Below are positions 43,098 to 54,015 of a DNA stretch of 64,000 nt, in pieces. The translations under genes and the position numbers were made by a program. Below the pieces are notes generated by a model, which worked only from the letters and a program-made list of their open reading frames with translations, did no database searches and had not been told where the DNA came from. This DNA is from Melitaea cinxia (Eukaryota > Arthropoda > Insecta > Lepidoptera > Nymphalidae): contig NC_059404.1 of NCBI RefSeq assembly GCF_905220565.1, positions 17,326,472 to 17,390,471 on the forward strand, in the 5' to 3' direction. How positions within the stretch are numbered: position 1 is the first letter of the stretch; the number at the start of each line of letters is the position of its first letter.

Positions 43098-43162
43098 TAA
43101 TCCACCACGCTGCTCTACTGCGGGTTGGTGGATACATTCCCTACTATGAATAAAGATCACGC
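43098..43162 (-). repeat. SINE S1 fragment
   Basis: AATCCACCACGCTGCTCTAC and CGGGTTGGTGGATACATTCC, an S1 piece next to a complete copy. Confidence 0.65.
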
Positions 43163-43505
43163 TTCAGCCTGTAATATCCCACGACTGGGAATAGGCCTCT
43201 TTCCCCATGTAGGAGAAGGATTAGAGCTTAATCCACCACGCTGCACCAATGCGGGTTGACGGATATATTCATTACTATGAGTAACGATCTTTATCAAGTG
43301 TACACGATAACAACCGGGATAGATAGCTTAACGTGCTCTCCGAGGCACGTTGGGGACCCACAAGGACTGCACAAACATCCAGACCACGGCAAACACCTGT
43401 ATGGCCAATACAAATGTTTGTCATGTGCGAGGATTGAACCCGCAACCGCCAGTGCAACAGGTACAATCCACGGCTTTAACCGTTGCGCCATCGCGGTGTC
43501 GAATA
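43163..43505 (-). repeat. tRNA-derived SINE S1, full length
   Basis: On the minus strand the head has A-box-like TGGCGCAACGGTTAAAG and B-box-like GCGGGTTCAATCCTCGC. The body (CAGTCCTTGTGGGTCCCC, GAGCACGTTAAGCTATC, GAGTAACAAT-like) follows, then GTGGGATATTACAGGCTGAA. About 340 bases. It serves as reference with 51704-52044. Confidence 0.85.
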
Positions 43506-43544
43506 AGACAGAAAGAAGGGTGTGAATAAAGATCGCTATCGCTA

Positions 43545-43612
43545 TATCCTCCTTCTCACATGGAATAAAAGCCTAATGCCTGGCAGTGGGATATTACAGG
43601 CTGAATCGTGAT
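43545..43612 (+). repeat. SINE S1 tail fragment
   Basis: CCTCCTTCTCACATGG and GGCAGTGGGATATTACAGGC. Confidence 0.75.
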
Positions 43613-43696
43613 GCTAAAAGCGACACACACGACATTTTTGTCGAACTTCTATAATGTAGGAAGATGTATATTCGTCTGTATGTATTTTCAACAGAC

Positions 43697-44320
43697 TTCA
43701 AATAATTGTGTTTGCTCGCAAACGAAAAAAAAACCGACTTCAATTACATCGACGAGTAATACAACGTAGATCGACGAAAAAATAGTCAAGTAACTACGCG
43801 TAATCAAAGATTACTCAAAAAGTAGTTATCAGATCTCAATAAAATTTATATGTGACCACATGACAAACATCAGCTTGCGATTAAATTAAAAATTATTAAA
43901 ATCGGTACACCCAGTAAAAAGTTATTGCGGATTTTCAAGAGTTTCCTCGATTTCTCTGAGATCCCGTCATCAGATCCTGGTTTCCTTATCATAGTACTAA
44001 ACTAGGGATATCTTCTATCCAACAAAAAAAGAATTATCAAAATCGGTACATCCAGTAGAAAGTTATGCGGTATAATACAACGTAGGTCGACGAAAAAAGC
44101 GTCAAGTAAAAACGCATTATTAGATATAACTCGAAAAGTAGTTGTTAGATCTCAAATAAATTTAAATGGGACCAATTGGCACACACCACCTTTCGATTAA
44201 AACAAAATTTGTCGAAATCGGTCTACCCGGTCAAAAGTTCTGATGTAACATACATTAAAAAAAAAAAAAAAAAAATACAGTCGAATTGAGAACCTCCTCC
44301 TTTTTTGGAAGTCGGTTAAA
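43697..44320 (-). repeat. Family B repeat, long form
   Basis: AATTGTGTTTGCTCGCAAAC and ACCGACTTCAATTACATCGA at left; GAACCTCCTCCTTTTTTGGA and AGTCGGTTAAAA at right. Three related modules each contain an ACAACGTAG(A/G)TCGACG word or a diverged form. Nearly identical to 52048-52664. Confidence 0.9.
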
Positions 44321-44737
44321 AGGAGGAGGTTACTCAATTCGACCGTATATTCGGGTATGTTCGGTGATAACTTCGTCGTTTACTAACCGATTTTGATAAT
44401 TTTTTTTTTTTTTTGTTGAAAAGGGGATATCCCTGGTGTGGTACCATGATAAGGAAACCAGGGTTTGATGATGGGATCCCAGAGAAATCGAGAGAAACTC
44501 TCGAAAATCCGCATAACTTTTTACTGGGTGTATCGATTTTGATGATTTTTAAGTTATTCGAAAGCTGATGTTTACCATGTGGTCAAATTTAAATTTCATC
44601 GAGATCTGATTACAACTTTTGGACTAATCTTTGATAATGCGTATTTACTTGACTATTTTTTCATCTACCTACGTTGTATTACTTGTCGATGTAATTGAAG
44701 TCGGTTTTTTTTTCGTTTGCCAGCAAACACAATTATT
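44314..44737 (+). repeat. Family B repeat, opposite orientation to neighbour
   Basis: Starts GGTTAAAAGGAGGAGGTTAC and ends TGAAGTCGGTTTTTTTTTCG with GTTTGCCAGCAAACACAATT. It abuts the minus-strand copy at 43697-44320, making a large imperfect palindrome of about 1 kb. Confidence 0.9.
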
Positions 44738-47700
44738 TAATGTTGTTTTTGGTAATACTGGTTTTTAAGTGACTTATGAAAATTAGGTTGTAGCGCAAGA
44801 GTGTACTTAATTACGTAAGTGCCGTGTACTCACTCGATCGATCGCTCAAATGTGTATGTAAAATCGATTTACAGTTGTTTTATTTATATATTTGCATTCA
44901 TTTTTTTTGTAGTACAAAATTGTGTACCGATTTATATTTCAAATAAGTAGCTCAGCCTTATTTGTTATTTAATTTTGAATATTATATATTTTTTCTATTT
45001 ACTTTATTGTTGCTATAGCAAAGTTTTGAAAAAACCCTGACGTTCCTCTTTTATGGTTTCTACGTTGCTCTTATTGAAAGTTGATGTGTCGCTATGTTTT
45101 ATCGCGGATAAACATTCTCGAACAAATGAAATAAAAATGAAAATAAAATTTATTTAAACGAAGAAATACTTCAACTTAATAACAATTTATAAATATAATA
45201 AAGTTAAAAAAGAAATCGTAAATAATTGTTTACATAAAATCAAAATCAAAAGTTTTTTTATTTGAGTTTTGTGATTCAAAACGCAGATTCTGCTGACAAG
45301 AATCGGTAAAAAGACTTAACAATTCTTTAAAAAGTCAATACAATCTACGATCATTAAATATTCAGTTAAATGTCCCGTGTAAAAGACTTCATCACTTGCC
45401 ACACAATTTCGCCATTTATCTAGGATAATGATGTGTTTTGTGTGAAGCAACCTTATAGTCCCATCCAAGTAAATTATTTCAATATCCTGCGTGTTTTAAC
45501 ACCAGATGCTATTTAGATGTTCTCGGCTACATCTCATCCCCTCCCATTTGTCATAGCTGCTGATGGCTTTAATTTACTATGGGATGGGCTCTAGCCCTAA
45601 CTGAGAGATTTATCGCCTCTTACAATAATAACTTCTACGATTTCAGTGACAATATTTGTTTAGGATTAAAACTGTAAATGTGACAGTGATTACAACATAA
45701 CCAGGAATAGTGAAATATAAAAAAGTTATGGTTTTACCATAAGTTAAGTACTCTTTGTATTCATTAACCTAGAGGTTTAGATTTTTTACAGATAATCAAC
45801 AAAGGAATTCCGATAAATGTTTGCAAAACAGTTTCGTGATGTACCAAAATAAAGATCTTGTAAGCGAATGGTTAAATACATCTCACACAATTTTGAAAAC
45901 ATATTGTCATTAGAGTACGCTTACAACTATTATACTTACTTATTGGAATATCTAATAATCATTAATTATTGAAAAACTCATAACAGTTTATAATTTGTTA
46001 AAAATTAGGTCTTAAAACATCGTAACTTTTTTATTACGGTTCGGTACTACTGAAAGCATGTTGACAGTAATTGAACTAGATCTATAGTAACCAGACGGGA
46101 AAATACTTTAGCCAGACAAAATAACAACAGGAAACATAACACAATGAAAAACATTGTAGACAATAAAAAGTTTTACACGAACAGGGATATTCGATGAATG
46201 ACATCCAAAGGAAAATGTCCTCCCGATAACGTTCGTGGAGAGGAATCGTTTGCTAAATCGGATCGCGTCCGTCGCCATCTTCCTATGACGTGTTATTTGT
46301 TTCTTCAAGGCTTTATTCGTCATAGTCGGTACGTCCGGGAAACCTATCAACGCAATTTTTTCATTTTTAGAAATAAAATTGCATTTTTGACGTGACAACG
46401 TCCAATAAATTGATGAAAAAGGATGACTCGTTGTAGCGTTACGCTCATTGTCCCGTTGCACTCATTGGACGCTTGCGCCCCATCTATCGCTCTTCCACTC
46501 GATTGGTCTGTGCGTCCGAGGAGATGTTTTGTAATGACGTTGTCTCGTTAAACTATCGTCCGTAAACCAACTTCACAGACAACCAATTTTTTAACTTTGC
46601 CCAGGATTTACGTTAATTATTTTCTATTTCAAGTAGATTTATAGTTGATTTGTGAATTCGTATGTTATAAAATGACAACATAATTTTGGTACTGTTGGAA
46701 GCAATAAATCTGAATGAATGAAAATAAAAATTTTGATGACGATTTTCGATGAATAATGAGAAATTCGTTACAAACGAATTGATGAATGAGCATGTATAGA
46801 ATGAACACAAGCCAAAGGCATTCAATTAAATCACTTAAATAACATATTCTGAGCTAAATACAAAAACTGGTTTTAGTGTTATTTTTGTTTTATATCCGCA
46901 GTTCATATAGTTTAATTAAATGCTTTGTAGGTATTCATCTTGATTATTATATGAAATAACTTGATCCATCCTTATAAATTAATGTATCAAATGGAGTCCT
47001 CGTATAAATAGAAAAAGGAATAAATTAACATTCACAAGATTATCAAAACTCTAATCCATTAAATGTAAAAATTATAAAAATTCTTAAGCACATGCGAAAT
47101 AAACGAAAGCGAAATTGAATCAGTTCAAAACATTTCCATTAGCGTTCCGATGAATTTTTTAAGTACGATTAGACAGATCAAAGCGAACGAGATGCTGTCG
47201 AAATGAAACCAATTTATGAAGCCCAGATGTAGGAACAAGCAGGGCTGCGTAGGGCTGTTTGTATGGTAGGGCTGGGGTGGGGAGGAGGTTTTCAATTCGT
47301 TTTTTTTTGTGTTCCCAACAAACACGATACGCATTGAAAATTTTTGTTATAATTTCGAATAAATTCTCTTTGGTATTTATGTTATATTAAGCTACTTAAT
47401 CGTTATAAAATTGTAAGTTTAACAAAAATTTTTATCATTCAAATACGCAATGTAAGTACTCTAAAATCAAATAATTTAAGATTTGGTACACTAAATTCAA
47501 TTTACATACATATAAAATATTAAGACCACGAATATGTAACCCAAGCCGATGACAGTTATTATTTAGTCAATATTGTGTAGATATTAACATTTGCAGGATA
47601 AATGTTATAAATAACCGGTAAAATCGACCCTAAGAGTAAAGTAATATAAAACAATTTTATGTTTGAGTATTAGAGAGAATTAGTCTGTCCATCCCTGATT

Positions 47701-48000
47701 TAGGGAAACTGGATATCTTTACACGAGCGAGTGAGTATGAACAAAGTGCAGGGAGTCGGTATCGCTGGACGGAGGCTAATGTCCCTCTTGGTGTCGTTTG
47801 CTACTGTGTTTGCTTACCCAGTTATGATGGTTAAAAATGGGCACGTTTTGAGCTGTTCATCGATTATGACTTGTGAATGGATGTATTTTGAATTCGGTAC
47901 ATTACGAAGATTAGGAGGATTATTTATTTGACAATGGTTATTTCGAATAATGTTATCTTTGGTTGAACACTCTTTAAATCCATTCACATTTGCCATATTT
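44738..48000. other. Long AT-rich spacer
   Basis: 3.2 kb without family repeats. The longest frame is 117 codons on the minus strand (46108-46461), in slightly less AT-rich sequence. It has no recognised domain, so it is left uncalled. Other frames are shorter and without motifs. Confidence 0.4.
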
Positions 48001-48125
48001 TATTTATTTTATTTATTTACTCTGTATTGTACACCACAATATGCTAATGATACAGACATCTTAAGAATGTGTAGTACAAAAGGCGGTCTTATGGCTAGTT
48101 AGCCATTTCTTCCAGACAACCCTTA
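48001..48125 (+). repeat. Family E retroposon tail
   Basis: TTTATTTACTCTGTATTGTA, AAAGGCGGTCTTATGGCTAG and CATTTCTTCCAGACAACCC. Confidence 0.65.
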
Positions 48126-48822
48126 CACACATTAAAAATTACTGTATATTGATAGCTTCCGTTTGTAAATTATCGTCTATTTGTTTAAGGTTTCATTTCA
48201 TATTATTAAAAAAGGTTTTAGGCTTAAGAGCTTAATTTGTTACAATGTTATGATTCGGATTAGCAAATCACAAAGTGCAAAATTAAGTATTTCGATAACT
48301 TACTAAAGACTACAAAATTTAAAAGACTTCAAAGAACTTTCACATGAAATGATAAATTGTCATAAAGTCATGATATTTTATTTTTAAAATAAACGCCTTA
48401 GAGTAACGCAGATGATGACGCGGAGGTAAATAACAATGACTAAAGTACAACACGTTTAGGAAAAGTAAACAAAAACAGAGAGTAATCGAGTATCGAATCA
48501 CAATATATCTTAAAAAGTTTCTCAATATTGTTTTTGTGTGGCAATGCAATAAACCCATATAAATTATTGCTAAACGCTTACACTCGCTACCACCCACATT
48601 CCACACACGATAGTTGTGTGGTTCGATATGTGTGGGAAGACAGACGATATCCTCTTATAAGCTCTGCACAGACTGTACTTTCTATTATGCGCGTTAAATT
48701 GTCATATTGATCATTCATATTTATTAATTTTCTGGAAAATATGACTCAACATTACTCTAGTTTTGAGCATAATGATCGCGATGTATCTGAAATCTAATAT
48801 CTGACTTTTTTTTCTATACTGA
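48126..48822. other. Spacer without recognised feature
   Basis: AT-rich. No motif-bearing frame. Confidence 0.5.
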
Positions 48823-49180
48823 AGACGTTTCAAACAAGCGAACGGTTTGCTTGATGTTAAGCGAATAGCGTAGCCCATGGGCGCCTGTAACACTAGAAGC
48901 ATCACAAGCACGTTGCCCACCCTGCCTTCAATCCCCTACGAGCTCTGGTCACCTTACTCACCACAGAAACGCAAAACTAGGTACCTACTTGAAAGCTTAT
49001 GTTACTGTGATCTTCTGGAAGGTCGAGGTCCTTCCCCGGTCGAGCTGCTCCAGATTTTGAGCTGAATATGTCCTTCTGGGCCCTGCCTCAGTTATATTCC
49101 AGTTAAACATATTCCAAGTAATTGTTTTCAATGCTCCTGGCATTGCAAGCGCTTTGCCGACCCTAGTCCCTTGCCCTCCA
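48823..49180 (+). repeat. Family C repeat with duplicated fragment
   Basis: ACGGTTTGCTTGATGTTAAG, GTGATCTTCTGGAAGGTCGA and CGGTCGAGCTGCTCCAGATT. A second piece at about 49137-49165 (CTGGCATTGCAAGCGC, TTTGCCGACCC) repeats part of the family. Confidence 0.7.
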
Positions 49181-49214
49181 CCAGAGATACAGCCCTTTAA
49201 ATGCCCTTTAAATT

Positions 49215-49637
49215 TCGTTATCAGATTTATTTATTTACATACATACATACATATATCTAATCACGCCTCTTTCCCGTAGGGGTAGGCTGAGACCACTTCT
49301 TTCCATTTGCTACGATCCTTACATACTTCTTTCGCTTCGTCCACTTTTATTATTCCCTTCATACATGCTCTTCGGTTTTGGGTACTCTTGACTTGGCCTT
49401 TTTTCAAGACGTCACTTATTTGGTCTCGGAACGTCCGCCTAAGTCTACCCCTTCCAACCCTTCCATTCACACTCACCTTATAAGCCTTTTTTCGTCAATC
49501 GTTCTTCACCCATCCTCTCGACATAACCAAACCATCTGAGCATACCTTTCTCAATTTTTGTCACTACATCTTCTTTCAGATCACAAAGTTTCCTTATTTC
49601 ACTATTTCTTATCCTGTCACTCAGTTTAACTTATTTC
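49215..49637 (-). pseudogene. LINE open-reading-frame fragment (3' end) with simple tail
   Basis: On the minus strand, 49637-49480 reads LSDRIRNSEIRKLCDLKEDV, then EKGMLRWFGYVERM. A one-base shift in an A-run follows. From 49476 to 49261 the frame continues with GRVGRGRLRRTFRDQI, STQNRRACMKG, EAKEVCKDRSKWKEVVSAYP and GKEA before the stop. This is the C-terminal end of a non-LTR retrotransposon reverse transcriptase polyprotein, of a sort abundant in moths as I remember. The catalytic RT core is missing (5' truncation). The (TATG)n/AAATAAA sequence at 49215-49255 is its 3' tail. Confidence 0.8.
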
Positions 49638-49639
49638 TT

Positions 49640-50138
49640 TATAGTACTTTAAAATACCATTTACAAATTATTTAAGTTTTAGGTGAAATCAATACTAAAT
49701 ACATCGACTTCGCCTTACCAACTAACTACGCGTACTTGTAAACTCACAGTCCATACAAAGCCTTATACCCCAGTCCTGTATCAGCAGGACACCACATAAT
49801 TTAATTGACTCTAAGATTTTCTTATGAACTTAACTATCGCACTTACGATCACTTGGTATAAAGGGGCTTTTAAATGTTATTACATTTCTCTATCATTATC
49901 GATGCTGGAAATGTTATTTTATTTTTCATAAGTGGGCAGTTGTTTGTATTATTTGAATGAACGATAAAATGTTATGAGGTGTATATAAATTTGTTAAGTA
50001 AATCGTCTCCTTCGATATATAATAACGCGCCAATATCACAAAATACTGTTTCTGTAGAGTGAAAAAAAAAATTGATTATATTATAAAATATTGAGTTAGA
50101 CGTGGTTTGTTACATTTGACAAAATTTATAACATGTAC
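49640..50138. other. Spacer without recognised feature
   Basis: AT-rich, no gene or repeat family recognised. Confidence 0.5.
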
Positions 50139-50324
50139 TCGGAGAGCACGTTAAGCCGTCGGTCCCGGTTGTTATCATATACACTTGATAGCGATCGTTA
50201 CTCATAGTAGGGAATATATCCGCCAACCCGCATTGGAGCAGCGTGGTGGATTAAGCTCTGATCCTTCTCCTACATGGGGAAAGAGGCCTATGCCCAGTAG
50301 TGGGATATTACAGGCTGAAGCGTA
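50139..50324 (+). repeat. SINE S1, 5'-truncated
   Basis: CGGAGAGCACGTTAAGCCGT through GTGGGATATTACAGGCTGAA. Directly followed by two Helitron-like elements. Confidence 0.85.
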
Positions 50325-50505
50325 TATAAAAATGAATGTTTGTCTGTATGTCCTTTATAGAATCGTAAACTGTGAATTTGATCGTGTCACGATCTTCACT
50401 AAAGTGTTGCGCATGAGACAAACAAAGCCAACAAAGGTTTCTGAGTTGGTACGAACAAAAAAAATTTAAAAAAAAGCGTAGCAACGCTCGCAGGGCTACA
50501 GCTAG
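50325..50505 (+). mobile_element. Helitron-like element
   Basis: TATATAAAAATGAATGTTTG at left. Ends GGGCTACAGCTAG. AGCGTAGCAACGCT forms a 5-bp hairpin shortly before the end. Confidence 0.75.
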
Positions 50506-50794
50506 TCTATAATATAAAAATGAGTCGCTGAATGTGTTGCTAAGCGCAAAACTCGAGAACGGTTGGACCGATTTCGCTAATTCTTTTTTTAAAATATTCC
50601 TTGAAGTACGAGGATGGTTCTTACGGAGAGAAAAATTCAACAAAAAAATTTAAATTTCCTGAAAAAGTCTAAAAACAACACTTTTCTATACTCCCATACA
50701 AAAGATTTGTGATAATACTTAAAAGTCAATTTGAACTTTAATACCATACGATAAAGTTTGTGTTAGGCGATACGAAGTTCGCCGGGTCAGCTAG
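50506..50794 (+). mobile_element. Helitron-like element, subfamily H-GAGTCGC
   Basis: Starts TCTATAATATAAAAATGAG immediately after CTAG of the previous copy and ends GCCGGGTCAGCTAG. The hairpin GGCGATACGAAGTTCGCC is as in 39058-39254. Both ends are intact, so it defines the subfamily at 289 bases. Confidence 0.85.
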
Positions 50795-50904
50795 TACAAT
50801 TATAAAACAAAACAATTTACATAAGGTAATATAATTTCTGTATTCAAGTAGACTTTTGAAAACGCTTTGTTTTAATTATTTACAAATATTTTATTACCTA
50901 TTTA

Positions 50905-51185
50905 ACTGAGGTAGGGCATAGCAGGAATTTCCTGCTCAAAATCTGGAGCAGCCCGACTGGGGTAGTACCTCGACCATACAGAACATCACAGCAAAATAAT
51001 ACTGTTTTCAAACAGTATTGTGTTCCTGTTGGTGAGTAAGGTGACCAAAGCTCCTGGGGGGGGGGATTGGGGATTGGGTCGGCAACGCGCTTGCGATGCT
51101 TCTGGTGTTGCAGGCGTCTATAAGCTACGGAAATCTCTTACCACCAGGTGAGCCGTACGCTTCTTTGCCGACCTAGTGATATAAA
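50905..51185 (-). repeat. Family C repeat, full length
   Basis: GAGGTAGGGCATAGCAGGAA through TCTTTGCCGACCTAGTG. A G-run GGGGGGGGG near 51057 marks the unstable centre of the family. Confidence 0.85.
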
Positions 51186-51703
51186 AAAAACCTTTTAGTA
51201 ATCTACCACTGGCTTTGAATGTAGTTTCTATCAAGCGAATATGGCAAAATATCCTATAGCAGCATAGTGTAATAATCTGATGTGCGAGTAAATGTCGTTG
51301 AGCCATGACTCATAAATACGAGAAATAAAAATAACATAAATAAAATCGAGTCACAACTAAAAGATGAGCCGACATTAATCTAAAATATAAAACGATTTGA
51401 AACTCAATCTACGCATGACAATTTTATTTGATAGTTGATACAAAAATCGGTCGTAACACGCGTAGAAGCCATACCGATACTGGTATAGTAGCGACGATAT
51501 CGTTAACGCTCAGCAATAAATGTAAATAACCGACAATGGGCTCACGGTACACGAACGCAACGATCTTACTAACTGATTCCAACAAAGCGTATTCTGTTAT
51601 ATGCGCTTTGTAACGATTTCAATTAAATTTTTATTTGCGTTTACTGGATTTCCAGTCGATAAAGCTTTCTATTGAGTAATAAAATATAAATGTTATTTGT
51701 AAA
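51186..51703. other. Spacer without recognised feature
   Basis: AT-rich. No gene or family repeat seen. Confidence 0.5.
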
Positions 51704-52044
51704 TCGACGTCGCTTTGGCGCAACGGTCACAGCACTGGTTTGTGTCTGTAGCCGCCAGGTTGTGCGTTCGATCCCCGCACATGACCAACATTTGTATTGG
51801 CCAGTCAGATGTTTGCCGTGGTCTGGCTGCTTGTTCAGTCCTTGTGAGTCTCCGGTCGTACCTCGGAGAGCACGTTACACCGTCGATCCCGGTTGTTATC
51901 ATGTACACCCGATAGCAATCGTTACAAAATTTGGTGAATATATCCGCCAACCGGCGTTGGAGCAGCATGGTGGATTTAGCTCCGGTCTTTCTCCTACCTG
52001 TGGTAAGAGGCCTAGGCCCAGCAGTGGGATATAACAGGCTGAAG
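51704..52044 (+). repeat. tRNA-derived SINE S1, full length
   Basis: Head GTCGCTTTGGCGCAACGG (A-box) and TTGTGCGTTCGATCCCCGC (B-box), then GCACATGACCAACATTTGT, GAGAGCACGTTACACCGTCG and a tail GTGGGATATAACAGGCTGAA. The plus-strand reference copy. Confidence 0.9.
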
Positions 52045-52047
52045 TGA

Positions 52048-52664
52048 AATAATTGTGTTTGCTCGCAAACGAAAAAAAAAAAACCGACTTCAATTACATC
52101 GACGAGTAATACAACGTAGGTCGACGAAAAGATAGTCAAGTAACTACGCGTTATCAAAGATTACTCAAAAAGTAGTTATCAGATCTCGATAAAATTTATA
52201 TGTGACCACATGATAAACATCAGCTTTCGATTAAATCAAAAATTATCAAAATCGGTATACCCAGTAAAAAGTTATTGCAGATTTTCGAGAGTTTCCCTCG
52301 ATTTCTCCAGGATCCCATCATCAGATCCTAGTTTCCTTATCATGGTACTAAACTAGGGATATCCTCTTTCTAACAAAAAAAGAATTATCAAAATCGGTAC
52401 ATCTAGTAGAAAGTTATGCGGTATAATACAACGTAGGTCGACAAAAAAAGCGTCAAGTAAAAACGCATTATTAGATATAACTCGAAAAGTAGTTGTTAGA
52501 TCTCAAATAAATTTAAATGGGACCAATTGGCACACACCACCTTTCGATTAAAACAAAATTTGTCGAAATCGGTCCACCCGGTCAAAAGTTCTGATGTAAC
52601 ATGCATAAAAAAAAAATACAGTCGAATTGAGAACCTCCTCCTTTTTTGGAAGTCGGTTAAAAAA
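52048..52664 (-). repeat. Family B repeat, long form
   Basis: Nearly the same as 43697-44320 from AATTGTGTTTGCTCGCAAAC to GGAAGTCGGTTAAAA. Differences are scattered single bases, so both copies come from a recent common source. Confidence 0.9.
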
Positions 52665-52761
52665 TAGATATTATTACACTCGTGAATAAAAACAGTTATA
52701 AGGCTATGGTAACTGCTTTCTATGGTATAAAAAAAAAAACTTTTATATTTCGATTTACAAT

Positions 52762-52950
52762 TGATTCATCTCTTCAGCCTGTAATATCCCACTGCTGGGC
52801 ATAGGCCTCTTTCTTCTTGTAGAAGCGTCAGAGCTTAATCCACCACGCTGCTTCACTGCGGATTGGTGGATATATCGCTATCGGGTGTTTATAACAACAA
52901 CTTGGACAAACTTTTTAGCGTGCTCTCCGAGACACAGTGGAGTGACCCAC
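52762..52950 (-). repeat. SINE S1, head-truncated
   Basis: TTCAGCCTGTAATATCCCAC through GCGTGCTCTCCGAGACAC. Confidence 0.8.
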
Positions 52951-53839
52951 AAACCAACAACTAGGCGTGATAGAAACATTCGTACAAATATAAATATCAA
53001 TCCCGAGTTGCAATCGAACCTGTAAACGCCGGTTTGCCATATAATGTAGTTAAACCTATGTATACAGTAAACAAAAGTTCGCAAATGACAAAACTTTAAA
53101 ATGTACAACATAATAATCCCCTGTAAATTTTCACTTTTCGTCCCAACTCTAAGAGGTTAAACCAGAACATACCCTGTACTGCGGTCACATTTGTCCCGCC
53201 CTTGTCTTCAAACTTCCCAACTTAATTGTTACTTTACCATTAATTACTAACAACTTTATAGTTTAGCCTTTATGTAATTACGGCATTCATTAAGGCTGTA
53301 CGGAACCTGATCACTTTGTATTTATCTAATAAACCATAGTCTACGAATATGTTACAAAGCTACATCAGTCAATCTGTAATAATAATATAATAATAATTTC
53401 TTTATTTCAGGTAACAATTGACCCATAAAACAATTCCTCTTAAACAATTCTTATAACAACTAGAAAAATTAATGAATGTCACGACAATTTGTAAAATACA
53501 ATAATAAATAATAATATCACAAAATAAATCTGTGATCCTAAATTAATTTGTTTTAATAATTTTACAAGATGTGCAAACGATGCTAGAGCGAACTGGTCAC
53601 ATTTATGATCTTCACACAAAATAATCACCGTTTAACCTTCGAAAATCAATAACTATTAAAATCACGCGTGGTTTTTGATATTTTATTGATTTGTACTCAA
53701 AACCTTTATAATTATAGCTAGCAAAATAAAAGCCTGTCTTCAAATTGTAGAAATGCTGTAAAACGAATACATTTCTTTATCACTGATTTGTAAAAAAACG
53801 AGTGTGCTTCAGATCACAAGACAGAAGTAAAACTTTATT
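52951..53839. other. Spacer with a possible retroposon tail
   Basis: (AAT)n-rich 53380-53400 followed by TTCTTTATTTCAGGTAACAA resembles the start of 38066-38120. Otherwise nothing recognised. Confidence 0.45.
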
Positions 53840-54015
53840 AGTAATAGGCCTGCACTGTGTCTAAGATATTCATTTATAACTGGCTATGAGAGAAAGGGGG
53901 CAAGGAGATGTGCGCTCACACCTCTCTCTTGCTCTATTCGCATCGCCCGATCACACTTTTAGTAACGCTTTCGTCACGCATTCACCAACTTACTCCTCCA
54001 GTCAAGCGTCTTATC
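53840..54015 (-). repeat. Family F repeat
   Basis: Reverse homologue of 9715-9895, sharing CACCTCTCTCTTGCTC, ATCGCCCGAT and GCATTCACCAACTTA-like blocks. Confidence 0.65.

Noticed and set aside
46108..46461. 117-codon minus-strand open frame
   Set aside because: No motif, domain, signal or hydrophobic pattern that I recognise, no neighbour support, and length within chance for 64 kb of six-frame reading.
51693..52157. 154-codon minus-strand open frame
   Set aside because: Lies across a complete SINE S1 and the start of a family B repeat, so it is a by-product of repeat sequence.
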